From positions 1-64,000 of the forward strand of contig NZ_FNID01000005.1 of assembly GCF_900103835.1 (NCBI RefSeq): a DNA stretch of 64,000 nucleotides. Direction: 5' to 3'. A program made the translations under genes and the position numbers. Below, in pieces: positions 1 through 8,087 of this stretch (position 1 is its first letter; every line of letters starts with the position of its first letter). The notes below the pieces were generated by a model that saw only the letters and a list, made by a program, of their open reading frames with translations, was not told the DNA's origin and made no database searches. Source of the DNA: Acetanaerobacterium elongatum. GTDB lineage: Bacteria; Bacillota; Clostridia; Oscillospirales; Ruminococcaceae.

Positions 1-134
1 ATGATTACCAGTTCCATTTTTTCTTGTCGGTTTGTCCCTGTATTAAGCATTGATTTTTCCTCATTTCATGCGGTTTTCTTCCCTTCTATTATACCATATT
101 TTTCATATATTTTCTCCCTTTTTTGCATAAAAAT

Positions 135-165
135 AGACCGCTGACTTGGACTTTGTCAGCGGTCT
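135..165 (-). terminator. Rho-independent terminator
   Basis: A perfect 11-bp stem (135-145 with 155-165) has a 9-nt loop. On the minus strand it is followed by a T-rich run, so it would end minus-strand transcription from the S41-like remnant. Confidence 0.7.
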
Positions 166-219
166 GTGTTTTGTTACCAACAAAACTGTTTTTCTTTGGA
201 AGGATTTTTTTATTCATTC

Positions 220-699
220 CTAGGATTTTATACAACACGGGAAGTTTCGTTTCCTCTGTAAAATATGGTATTTCCTTATCAACCAGAGCAGTTGCCAAGC
301 CGCCGTATTATGCTTATCCTGATATTCTCCATCTACCGTTACCGTGTATTGCTCCCCGTCTGCATTAAGTAAAGAGATTTCGAATTTTTCGGGCTTTTCA
401 ACAAACTCATAGTACTCATATCCAAAATGATTTCCTGCAATATACTGTGCAGCGGCAACGTTATCTCCATCATGGCTGATATTTTTATTCATACATGTAA
501 TTATTTCATCAGAGCTGTTGCCATTAATACTTAATAATATATCACCAGCCTGAATTCCGAATTTTTGATTTGAGTTTCCGGCAACAATTTTGCCGTCTTG
601 GATTTTAACACTGACCGGGAAAAACAGAGCTCTATTTTTTCTATACTCTATCAGCGCCTTTGAGACGGACAGATTTGTCTTACCGCCGGTGTTGGCACT
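220..699 (-). pseudogene. Remnant of an S41-family peptidase (PDZ-like N-terminal part)
   Basis: A 160-codon open frame on the minus strand closes upstream at an in-frame stop (700-702) and has no start codon with a ribosome site at its 5' end. The translation contains a PDZ-like segment with a GIQAGDILLSING motif, then a YEYYEFVEKPEKFEISL stretch and a TVTVDGEY strand. This order resembles the N-terminal half of clostridial S41 (C-terminal-processing-type) peptidases. The S41 catalytic core, with its Ser/Lys region, is absent because the frame stops soon after the PDZ-like part. I infer a fragment truncated at both ends; the family assignment rests on motif memory only. Confidence 0.5.
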
Positions 700-713
700 T
701 TAAGCTGCAAAAT

Positions 714-752
714 GCAGAAGGGCGGCATCTGCGCAAGATGCCGCCCTTCTGC
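714..752 (-). terminator. Strong hairpin terminator
   Basis: A perfect 17-bp stem (714-730 with 736-752) with a 5-nt loop lies just past the stop of the Ig-repeat gene. The minus-strand sequence after it is moderately T-rich. Confidence 0.75.
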
Positions 753-795
753 TATTGGGTTTAAACCCTATGGGAAGAAAATGTAGATTTTAAGC

Positions 796-2370
796 TTACG
801 TTTTGTTTCCAACTGTAAACTCTACAGTCTTGCTCGCTCTAGAGCCATCAGTAGCTGTTGCAGTTACGCTAAACTTCGACCCAGCTTTTGGGGAGTTTTG
901 TAATTTTACTAAACCAGTCTTATCAACTTTCGCATACTGGGAGCCCTTGCTGATTGACCAAGTAACACCAACATTAGAATAGTCATGTCCACTCGGGCCG
1001 GTTGCTTTTGCAGTCAGTTGAACGCCTTTGGTGTCACCGCTTGGAACAACTATGGGGTCGGTAACATCAGTACCATTATTTTGAATCGTAACACCGGTAG
1101 CAAGCAACCTTACCTCAAGCTCTATTGTACCTTTTACTCCGCTGCCGTCTTTAGCTGTAGCAGTAACAGTGAACTTGCCGTTCTTTACGGTTTTATCCGC
1201 TGTAATCTTGCCGTTCTCGTCAATCGATACACCCAGATCCTTAGCGTTGTCAGAAATTTCCCATACAACGCCGGGGGTTGCAGGCTTGATTTTAGGATTG
1301 TCTGAATCTGTTGTAGCGCTTAACTGAAGGGTTTTACCGTTGTTGATGTAACCCGGATAACCCTTGGGTGTATTAATGGTAACCTTTTTAACAAATTCAC
1401 CAAAGTTCACAACAATGGTTGCAGATTTGCCGCTGCCATCCATTGCGGTGGCGGTAATGGTTACACTCTTAACATTGCCAATTTTACCAACAGTAAGGAT
1501 TACAGGTTCGTTTGCACTGGTTGTGGCCTTGTTAAGGAATGCAACAGCCGGGTTGGAAGACTTCCAAGCAATAGCGCCGTAGAATTCTGCCGCACCTTCT
1601 GCATCTGCTGAAAGTGTATAGAAGTGGTTTGCCTCAGCGGTAAAGGTGGAAGGAACGTTAACCTTTGTAGCTGCCGGAGCAATGAAAACGTAAATTTCAT
1701 TGCTGGTTACAGGCTTGTCATTATCGGTGGAAGCAGCGGTTACCTTTACAAAGCCGTCTTTAATAGCAGCGTCTGTCCTTACCGTCAGTAAGCCGTTCTT
1801 ATCAATCTTTACACCTTCGACTGTCTTACCACTTTCGTCAGTCACAGAATAGGTAATAGCCTTATTGGATGCATTCTTCGGTTCAACGGCGGAGGTAAAC
1901 TGCATGGTCTTACCCTTGAGCAGGATCTTTGCGCCGATATAAGGCGCCTCAGCACCTACTACTGTCGGGTTAGTGCTCTTTGCATTGCTGATAGTAATTT
2001 TATTAACCTGTTCGCCAAGCTTAACAACCAGTGTGCCAACCTTGCCGCTACCATCGGTTGCATAGCCGGTAATGGTTACGGAGGTGGCCTTGCCGATATC
2101 CTTGGCAATTGTTAAGGTGTTTTTACTATTAATCTCTGTTACATTAGCTGCAAAAGAGGTTATTGCGGGGTTGGAGGATACCCACTTAATCTTGCAGGAA
2201 GTCGGATTCGCGTTTGCAGCATAAGCAATTATGTCTGCTTTGCCATCCGCTTTAAGGGTGAGGTTTGCGGGGGTGAAGGTAACGGCTGTAGCTGCGGGTG
2301 CAACGTAAAGTGTTATAGTTTCGGATACGCCCGAGCCATCGGCGGTCGTAGCGATATTGGCGACTGTTTT
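796..2370 (-). pseudogene. 5'-truncated bacterial Ig-like (BIG2) repeat surface protein
   Basis: The minus-strand frame is open from 2370 to a stop at 796 (524 codons), but an in-frame stop lies at 2371-2373. No plausible start codon, ribosome site or signal peptide lies at the 5' end. The protein is made of about five BIG2-like Ig repeats of 85-90 residues. Each ends in a variant of VTATATDGSG (GYATDGSG, TATAMDGSG, TATAKDGSG, TATATDGSR), and each has a W/S-S-N-P or WEISDN core. Such repeats normally form extracellular stalks of cell-surface proteins. Homology breaks off sharply at about 2371, so the exporting N-terminus is lost. An internal start (Met at 1905) would give a 369-residue cytoplasmic protein, which seems unlikely to be functional. 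Confidence 0.7.
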
Positions 2371-2610
2371 TTATAAATATTGTGCTCAAATTTTAAAATT
2401 TGCAAAAATCATGGCCATTAGTTACTACATAAGGGGATTAAGTAAACACCGCCAATTTCAGCAGCTTCCGCTACAAATAAACAATTGAAACAGCTGATTC
2501 TGCTCGCATTTCATCTTAAGGCGGCGAAACCTTTTTCACGGATAAATAGGCTTCATCAGCCGACAATACAAGAAAGACTTATCACTATTAAACGCTAAAG
2601 GTGAACGGCT
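2371..2610. other. Non-coding junction between two gene remnants
   Basis: This stretch has stops in all frames and matches nothing I recognise. It separates the break in the Ig-repeat gene from the LigD-like fragment and probably is a deletion or recombination scar. One minus-strand frame reads ADEAYL near 2535-2555, which faintly recalls a transposase D-E-T-Y motif, but too weakly to call. Confidence 0.4.
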
Positions 2611-2753
2611 ATGGCCGGCTTGGAAGAATACAACCAAAAAAGGAATTTTGAAAAACCGCCGAACCAGAGGGCTGCGGTGCACAGGCTTATATAAAGGCAC
2701 CCGAAGAGCCGACTGCAGCTTATATAATACTTGCGATACCCGCCTTGCTATGA
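2611..2753 (+). pseudogene. Frameshifted fragment resembling the start of a LigD-type DNA ligase
   Basis: An ATG with an upstream AAAGGTG site begins a frame reading MAGLEEYNQKRNFEK. After a run of five A (2651-2655) the frame must move by one base to continue with TAEPEGCGAQAYI. The combined L-E-E-Y-x-x-K-R-x-F-x-K-T-x-E-P-x-G pattern resembles the first residues of LigD 3'-phosphoesterase/ATP-dependent ligase proteins. The strongly conserved HYDFRLE region that should follow is missing. A terminator overlaps the end. The similarity is short (about 20 residues), so the assignment is tentative. Confidence 0.35.
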
Positions 2754-2766
2754 GGCGGGTTTTATT
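2738..2766 (+). terminator. Rho-independent terminator
   Basis: An 8-bp GC-rich stem (2738-2745 with 2753-2760) with a 7-nt loop is followed by TTTTATT. It ends the LigD-like remnant and insulates the LuxR gene downstream. Confidence 0.75.
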
Positions 2767-2823
2767 CTATCCGAGGAACAATTCTACTTTTTGTATGAAC
2801 CAGTAGTAAAACTTACCTGTGAA

Positions 2824-2832
2824 TGCTATAAT
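2824..2832 (+). promoter_or_regulatory. Extended -10 promoter of the LuxR-type gene
   Basis: TGCTATAAT is an exact extended -10 element about 57 bases before the chosen start. No convincing -35 hexamer is present. Confidence 0.5.
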
Positions 2833-2889
2833 AGCATAAACACGGCATTATTTATAATGAAAAGTGTATACAGACGCGAGGTGTCGCAA

Positions 2890-4326
2890 ATGGTCAAGCC
2901 AGCCAAGAATGGTCTGCTTGCGAATTTTTTTAACAGCGATAATGTTGCCAATATTAAAGGGATAAGGTGGCAGAATCTGCCCTACTTTTTGATATGGCTT
3001 ATCTACTATGCTTGGATTGTTGCGTTTTCTACATGGTGGACAGCTTCCCCGCTTTCAGAGAATCTGTTCGGCACAGGGGTAAGGGAGCTGCTGCATTCGC
3101 TGAACCTTCTTTCATCAGCTGTTTTTGTACTGTTCATTAAAAAGGAATGGTATATTCAAACGGCTCGCATTGGTGCTGCGCTGATTGTTGCGGGAATGAT
3201 TGTTTACCGCGTAACACAAAACGCTTATCTTCAGCTGGCATCCTCCGCACTGCTGGGTATATTCTTTGGTATTGTAAATATCAGTATTCTGATGCCGTTT
3301 GTTTTCGTCTTAAATAATACCGAGAAGTTTTTTGCGGTGGCAGGAAGCTTTGCGCTTGTAAACCTGCTCTCGCTGCTTCAGGAAAACGGCGTACTGCAAG
3401 GCAGCGGGGGGATTATCGTTTCGTTTGTAACCCTTCTTCTTGCATTGAGCATGACGCTGTTCTTTAAAAGCGGCTGTATTCCCGCTGATTTGGAACAAAC
3501 AGCCGACACCCCGAAAATTAAACCGCGCGCTTATTGGACCTTGTTTTTCAACTGCCTGTTTGTTATTTTGTGCAAAGGTGCGGGCAAAGGCATTTTGAAT
3601 CGAACAGCGGAGAGCTCTTGCTACCCGCTTCTGCTGTGGTATTGTATCGGCGGTTTAGCGGGCTGCCTGCTTTTTATTGCGATTTTTATCTTGGTTAAAA
3701 AGATAATGGCCATTCTTTGGAATATTGCCTTTGCGTGCCTTGCAGTAGGGCTTTTCTGCAATGCGTTTGCGCTGGAAACGCCGGAGCTCGTTACTGTTTT
3801 CGCCTTTCTGCTTGGCGTAGGCAACACGATAGGCATGATAAATGTGTATTACCTGCTGGGCGTTATCGGAAAGAAATACAACAGCATACTATATGTGCGG
3901 CATTCGATTATTCTTATCGGTATCTGCGGGGGTATTTCGGGTATTGTGGTGGGCCGCGTTCTGAATAATTCCACCTCCACCTCCCCTATGTCGATTGCCA
4001 CCTCCTTTGTTTCGGTTGGAATCATCACACTGTTTCTGATTTTATCCCCCGTTCTTTCGCAGACCAAGGAAGGGGATGAATGGACAAAAGACATTAACCG
4101 GATGGAGGTTAATAACGACAGCGCACAGGCCTTTAAGAAATACCAGCTCAGCAAGCGCGAAACAGAGGTTTGCCGTTTGCTTTTACAGGGCTACACCCTG
4201 CGCCAGATTTCGGTGATGCTTTCAATCGCCTACCCCACCGCCAATACATACTGCACTTCAGTTTACCGCAAGCTGAATATCAACAGCCGCACCGAGCTGC
4301 TTTTGATGTTTAAGGATGAACACTGA
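2890..4326 (+). CDS. LuxR-family regulator with multi-pass membrane N-terminus
   Basis: The protein (478 aa) has a long hydrophobic region of about twelve membrane segments resembling an MFS fold. A GerE/LuxR helix-turn-helix follows in the last ~65 residues (LSKRETEVCRLLLQGYTLRQI, then NINSRTELL). Proteins of this build are common as orphan membrane regulators in gut Actinobacteria and Firmicutes; their ligands are mostly unknown. I place the start at ATG 2890, with GAGGTG six bases upstream, because the frame further upstream overlaps the preceding terminator and promoter. It is monocistronic as far as visible. Direct sensing of a membrane-bound ligand is inference. Confidence 0.8.
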   Translation: MVKPAKNGLLANFFNSDNVANIKGIRWQNLPYFLIWLIYYAWIVAFSTWWTASPLSENLFGTGVRELLHSLNLLSSAVFVLFIKKEWYIQTARIGAALIVAGMIVYRVTQNAYLQLASSALLGIFFGIVNISILMPFVFVLNNTEKFFAVAGSFALVNLLSLLQENGVLQGSGGIIVSFVTLLLALSMTLFFKSGCIPADLEQTADTPKIKPRAYWTLFFNCLFVILCKGAGKGILNRTAESSCYPLLLWYCIGGLAGCLLFIAIFILVKKIMAILWNIAFACLAVGLFCNAFALETPELVTVFAFLLGVGNTIGMINVYYLLGVIGKKYNSILYVRHSIILIGICGGISGIVVGRVLNNSTSTSPMSIATSFVSVGIITLFLILSPVLSQTKEGDEWTKDINRMEVNNDSAQAFKKYQLSKRETEVCRLLLQGYTLRQISVMLSIAYPTANTYCTSVYRKLNINSRTELLLMFKDEH

Positions 4327-4496
4327 TTAAATTGATAATATACATATTACTAGTTGATACAACCATATACGGGCTCTATGCCTGCTATTTAAAAAAATAA
4401 GATTATTGAATATTGGTTTCAAAGTCGTAAAACCATCAAAAGGAACTTATAGTAAGTCAAAAGTTTTTGAGAATTAATTCGTACTTAGCAATTGTT

Positions 4497-4533
4497 TTGC
4501 AAAAATATTTCTTGCAACATATTGCTTTTGCAA
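4497..4533 (+). promoter_or_regulatory. Three phased TTGCAA motifs upstream of the AT-rich gene pair
   Basis: TTGCAA occurs at 4497-4502, 4512-4517 and 4528-4533, spaced 15-16 bp, directly upstream of the likely promoter of the 4581 gene (TTGCTT at 4522, TATTAT about 16 bases later). The spacing suggests a regulator site; no regulator is identified. Confidence 0.35.
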
Positions 4534-4580
4534 CAATGTATGGTATTATTTTGCATAATAATAATTAGGGTGGTTATTTT

Positions 4581-5006
4581 ATGAATTATGAAAGGGTAAT
4601 ATTGAAATTAATAGAGGATGTCGAAGCTTTAAAAGAGCAGGTAGCCGACTTAAATCGTAAACTTATCACCAATGAATCAAATGCTCAAATGAATGAACAT
4701 TCTGATTTAACCTTCTATGAATACCTCACATCTATAAAAGGAATGAAATATTCCACTGCTCAGTCACGAGTCTCAAATTGTAAGCGTGTTGAAAAATATG
4801 AAGGAGATTTAGAAGAGCATTATTATAAGGATAAGTGCAAACTACTTTTGAGTAAATTGGAATACTCTATGGAGGATCAAGTTAACAATAGGCATGCAGC
4901 GCACAAGATTCCAATAGATGGTAACACATTCAATGGCACAGCAACACTTAAGCAGGCAGTTAATTTATATATTAACTACCTCAATTACTTGAATAATGTG
5001 AGGTAA
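4581..5006 (+). CDS. Hypothetical protein, coiled-coil N-terminus
   Basis: This 141-residue soluble protein is not one I recognise. Residues 1-32 (ILKLIEDVEALKEQVADLNRKL) form a heptad-like helix suited to oligomerisation. The rest is charged and helical, with a YEYLTSIKGMKYSTAQSRVSN segment that recalls the small helical N-terminal domain of integrase- or restriction-associated proteins, without a catalytic motif. It is much more AT-rich than its neighbours, uses A/T-ending codons heavily, and is followed after four bases by a second AT-rich gene whose ribosome site overlaps this stop codon. I infer a two-gene, probably acquired, unit. Confidence 0.7.
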   Translation: MNYERVILKLIEDVEALKEQVADLNRKLITNESNAQMNEHSDLTFYEYLTSIKGMKYSTAQSRVSNCKRVEKYEGDLEEHYYKDKCKLLLSKLEYSMEDQVNNRHAAHKIPIDGNTFNGTATLKQAVNLYINYLNYLNNVR

Positions 5007-5010
5007 CAAT

Positions 5011-5685
5011 ATGACAGAAAACGAAATCTTAAGAGAATTGCATAGTTGCGGAATGTGGTTTTTTGTTGAATACTTCAATCTTTTACAGCGATTTTCATCT
5101 GACAATAATCCTGACTTAATAAGAGAAGAAATTATCAATGATTTAAACTATCATAAAAGACCAGACGGAGGCACATATAAGAAATCGGGAACAGATATCA
5201 GATTAGCCAGTGCATTTATAATTTTTAAAAACCATGCTGAATATGATTCTTTAAAAATAATTACAAATGCGCACCGTGTTGATGAGCAGACAAAAGAAAA
5301 AGCAAGAACCCTATTAGCAAATTATCAAATAAAAGATACCAACGAGAACAATGGCAGTAGTATACATAAGGTAATAGAAATAAATCCAATCACTAGCGAT
5401 GATATAATAGTCAACCCTATAAATGATGATACTCTCAATTTGGATTCATATCATACAATAGACAATCAGCCTATTATCTATGTTGATACTCTCAATTCGG
5501 ATTCATATCATACAATAGACAACCAGCCTATTATCTATGTTGATCCGTCAGCTTGCTCAATTAAAGAGGTTAAAGATATAAAACATGATAATAAAATAAA
5601 CAAACACTTACCTTTAGGTAAATTAATTATAATTACATTATTGATAATTCTAGCTATATATATTGTTTCAACTATTATAAAATGA
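5011..5685 (+). CDS. Hypothetical protein with internal tandem repeat and C-terminal membrane anchor
   Basis: This 224-residue protein is not one I recognise. The first ~110 residues are a mixed charged domain (YHKRPDGGTYKKSG). Residues of about 145-185 contain an almost exact duplication of a ~20-residue unit (DTLNxDSYHTIDNQPIIYVD), encoded by two ~60-bp direct repeats near 5428-5545. The C-terminus (LIIITLLIILAIYIVSTII) is a single membrane helix, giving a tail-anchored layout with the bulk in the cytoplasm. It is coupled to the upstream gene, with GAGGTAA serving as both stop region and ribosome site. Base composition is strongly AT-rich, suggesting transfer. Confidence 0.7.
   Translation: MTENEILRELHSCGMWFFVEYFNLLQRFSSDNNPDLIREEIINDLNYHKRPDGGTYKKSGTDIRLASAFIIFKNHAEYDSLKIITNAHRVDEQTKEKARTLLANYQIKDTNENNGSSIHKVIEINPITSDDIIVNPINDDTLNLDSYHTIDNQPIIYVDTLNSDSYHTIDNQPIIYVDPSACSIKEVKDIKHDNKINKHLPLGKLIIITLLIILAIYIVSTIIK
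5428..5545 (+). repeat. Tandem duplication of ~60 bp inside a coding region
   Basis: Two adjacent copies encode nearly identical ~20-residue units in the 5011 gene, differing at only a few bases. The near identity indicates a recent duplication or an unstable coding repeat. Confidence 0.8.
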
Positions 5686-5693
5686 TATAAAAT

Positions 5694-5728
5694 GCCCGGT
5701 CATATTAAGTACTGAAATATGACCGGGC
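5694..5728. terminator. Bidirectional terminator
   Basis: A perfect 13-bp stem (5694-5706 with 5716-5728) lies between the convergent 5011 gene and glmS, with A/T-rich flanks on both sides. Confidence 0.8.
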
Positions 5729-5744
5729 TCTACTATTATAAATA

Positions 5745-7571
5745 TTATTCTACCGTAACAGACTTCGCGAGGTTCCGGGGCTTATCAATATCCAAGCCCT
5801 TTCCCTTTGCCGTATAGTAGGCCAGCAGCTGCAGTATCGCCGCCGTTAAGAACGGTTGGGTAAACTCGTCGCACTCCGGCAGGTGGATGCTGGTATCGGC
5901 AGTTTGATCGTCGAGCATAACTCCTTTGCTCAATACCGCAACCACATATGCACCGCGTGCCTTTACCTCTTTGATATTGCTTATGGTCTTTTCAAACAGC
6001 TTCGGCTCCACGGCTAAGGCAATTACCGGCACACCGTCGGTAATCAGCGAAAGGGTGCCGTGTTTCAGTTCACCTGCGGCATAGGCCTCGCAATGGATGT
6101 AGGAAATCTCTTTGAGTTTAAGGGCGCCCTCCATCGACAGGTAGTAATCACGCCCACGGCCGATAAAGAAGATATCGGGTGCTTGCACAATATGCTGTGC
6201 CGCAGCCTGCACCAGAGAGGTATCGGATAGCATTTGCTCAAGTGTTTCACCTACTGCACCGAGCAAGGAAACTAAGCGCTTACCCTCAGCTTCATCAATC
6301 ATGCCCTTTAACAGGCCGAGGCGGACGGCAAGCAGGTGCAGCACCGAAAGCTGAACCATGTAGGCTTTGGTGCTGGCCACGGCAATTTCCACACCCGCAT
6401 GGGTATAAACCACGCAGTCGGCCTCACGCGCGATGGAAGAACCCACTACGTTTACTATTGCGAGCGTTTTTGCGCCCTTGTTCTTGGCCAGGCGCAGGGC
6501 CGCCAGTGTATCGGCGGTTTCGCCAGACTGCGAGATGATAATTACAAGGTCACCCTCGTTCACCAGCGGGTCGCGGTAGCGGAACTCGGAGGCAATATCT
6601 ACATTTACCGGAACGCGCGCAAGCCGCTCCATAACCGACTTGCCCACCAGCCCCGCATGCATCGCGGTGCCGCAGGCGGTGATATGAATTGCCTTCGCGT
6701 TCTTTAACAGCTCATCCGGCACATTATCAGAGGAAAAGTTTGGCAGGCCGTTTTTAACACGAGGTGTGATGGTATTTTGAAGCGCCTTGGGCTGCTCGTA
6801 AATCTCCTTGAGCATGAAGTGCTCATAACCGCCCTTCTGCGCCTGTTCCAACGTAAAAGCCGCCGTTAAAAGGGGCTTTTGCAGCAGACTGCCATCGGGG
6901 GCAATAAAGGTAACGCCGCCCTTGGCGAGCACCGCAATCTCGCCCTCCTCCAGCACATAGTAGCGCTTGGTGTAGGCCAGAACGGCGGGGATATCGGAGG
7001 CGATAAAGAATTCGCCTGCGTCCTCACTCTGTGCCACAATCAGCGGATTATCCTTGCGCACGGCGTAGATGACGTCTTTTTTGTCGTAAAACACCATACC
7101 CAGCGCGTATGCCCCTTTTACCCGCGCCAACGCTCCGCGAATGGCGGCAACCGGGTCGCCATCGTAAAGGCTGTCGATCAGGCGGGCCAGCGACTCGGTA
7201 TCGGTTTGCGAAACAAAGGATATGCCCTTATCCATAAGCTCTTTGCGTATTTCAAGGTAGTTTTCAATAATGCCGTTATGCACCACCGATACCTTCTCGG
7301 TAGCATGGGGGTGCGCGTTGATGTCTGAAGGCATGCCATGTGTTGCCCAGCGTGTATGGCCGATGCCGCAGGTTGCGGGCAGTGGACCGATTTCTTCAAG
7401 CTTTTGCTCAAGTCTGTCAATCTTACCCAGTGATTTAACCGTTTTTACCGTATTGTTATTAAACACCGAGATACCGGCGGAATCATACCCGCGGTATTCC
7501 AGCATTCTAAGCCCTTCAATAAGCACCTCTGTGGCATTTCGGGCGCCAACATAGCCGACGATTCCACACAT
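5745..7571 (-). CDS. glmS: Glutamine--fructose-6-phosphate aminotransferase (isomerizing)
   Basis: This cytosolic enzyme makes glucosamine-6-phosphate from fructose-6-phosphate and glutamine, the first step to UDP-GlcNAc and peptidoglycan. The sequence starts MCGIVGYVG, with Cys2 as the N-terminal nucleophile of the class II glutamine amidotransferase domain (to about residue 220). Two SIS sugar-isomerase domains follow, with the signatures ACGTA, SQSGET and STKAY. The C-terminus is the usual DKPRNLAKSVTVE. At 608 residues it is full length. The start has AGGAG eight bases upstream. Expression is almost certainly controlled by the glmS ribozyme in the 5' leader. It is flanked by terminators or promoters and looks monocistronic. 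Confidence 0.98.
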   Translation of the reverse strand: MCGIVGYVGARNATEVLIEGLRMLEYRGYDSAGISVFNNNTVKTVKSLGKIDRLEQKLEEIGPLPATCGIGHTRWATHGMPSDINAHPHATEKVSVVHNGIIENYLEIRKELMDKGISFVSQTDTESLARLIDSLYDGDPVAAIRGALARVKGAYALGMVFYDKKDVIYAVRKDNPLIVAQSEDAGEFFIASDIPAVLAYTKRYYVLEEGEIAVLAKGGVTFIAPDGSLLQKPLLTAAFTLEQAQKGGYEHFMLKEIYEQPKALQNTITPRVKNGLPNFSSDNVPDELLKNAKAIHITACGTAMHAGLVGKSVMERLARVPVNVDIASEFRYRDPLVNEGDLVIIISQSGETADTLAALRLAKNKGAKTLAIVNVVGSSIAREADCVVYTHAGVEIAVASTKAYMVQLSVLHLLAVRLGLLKGMIDEAEGKRLVSLLGAVGETLEQMLSDTSLVQAAAQHIVQAPDIFFIGRGRDYYLSMEGALKLKEISYIHCEAYAAGELKHGTLSLITDGVPVIALAVEPKLFEKTISNIKEVKARGAYVVAVLSKGVMLDDQTADTSIHLPECDEFTQPFLTAAILQLLAYYTAKGKGLDIDKPRNLAKSVTVE

Positions 7572-7598
7572 GATGTTATTCTCCTATTCAATTAAAAT

Positions 7599-7748
7599 GT
7601 CTGCCTATGCCGCAGCTTTGTTTTTCGGTTTCCCGACAGTTTGTCTGCTAGCTTCGTTTCAGGCAGAAAACGGAGAGGCATCCGCCGAAGATTCGATACT
7701 CCTCTCTCCTCGTTAACCATACGGCAAATCCGCATGGTGCTTGGCGCT
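7599..7748 (-). ncRNA. glmS ribozyme-riboswitch
   Basis: The minus-strand leader of glmS carries the conserved core of this self-cleaving RNA. AAAGCGCC gives a predicted cleavage between A (7748) and G (7747). It is followed by GGTTAACGAGGAG, GTATCGAA, and TTCGGCGGATGCCTC, matching the pseudoknotted P2/P2.1/P2.2 core of known glmS ribozymes. A distal stem pairing TCTGCC with GGCAGA (about 7599-7668) matches P4. In the known class, glucosamine-6-phosphate acts as cofactor; cleavage exposes a 5'-OH and the mRNA is degraded. Position and orientation relative to glmS are exactly as expected. Confidence 0.93.
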
Positions 7749-7978
7749 TTAAGGTACCCTGTATATATTGACTGCTTCCCACCTCCTGTTTTTCGGCCCT
7801 GTATGCTTAAAATGTCTACCCTCCTTACTTCTCATATGTTCAGGGCTATTTAATTATTATAGTGTATCAAGAAAATAAAATAAATAAGAATTTGTTAAAG
7901 TTAAGGGCTTGAGAAATTTTTTACAGTAGCCGCTTACAAATATGGCCTAACCGCTCCATCTTTTCCTATATTATTTTG
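7749..7978. other. glmS promoter region and intergenic spacer
   Basis: On the minus strand a TATAAT-like box lies near 7855-7862, about 110 bases before the ribozyme, with a poor -35. Otherwise I see no gene in this AT-rich stretch between the divergent transcription units. Confidence 0.4.
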
Positions 7979-8007
7979 TTGATATAGCTTGTTTGCTGTG
8001 TTATAAT
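7979..8007 (+). promoter_or_regulatory. Sigma-A type promoter
   Basis: TTGATA (7979-7984), a 17-bp spacer and TATAAT (8002-8007) form a near-consensus promoter. Transcription should start at about 8014, in front of a structured leader. Confidence 0.75.
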
Positions 8008-8013
8008 TTTAGG

Positions 8014-8087
8014 TAATAATCGTGTCGAAAAGGCTTAGACCCCATAGGTACGACAGATTATGCTTTTCGGAAGGGCGATTAAGTAAT
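8014..8087 (+). promoter_or_regulatory. Structured 5' leader with possible Spo0A box
   Basis: The predicted ~74-nt leader can fold with TAATCG (about 8017-8022) pairing to CGATTA near 8075-8080, and CGAAAAG (about 8026-8032) pairing to CTTTTCG near 8063-8069. It contains TGTCGAA (8023-8029), identical to the Spo0A 0A-box consensus, and an inverted near-match TACGACA. No known riboswitch class was recognised. An alternative is that translation begins at GTG 8022 and this is coding. Confidence 0.35.

Noticed and set aside
714-752. Mobile-element terminal inverted repeat
   Set aside because: A tight 5-nt loop right after a stop codon is a terminator; no partner repeat or target duplication exists.
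2520-2600. Transposase remnant
   Set aside because: A faint ADEAYL reading is broken by stops and lacks the surrounding motifs; no terminal repeats were found.
5428-5545. CRISPR-like repeat
   Set aside because: Only two adjacent copies exist without spacers, and they lie in frame within a gene.
5745-7571. Several long frames antisense to glmS and other genes
   Set aside because: They are shadows of strongly coding sequence with GC-biased third positions and have no ribosome sites or family features.
8014-8087. c-di-GMP or other known riboswitch
   Set aside because: The conserved cores of known classes that I can recall are not present, so only an unspecified structured leader is claimed.
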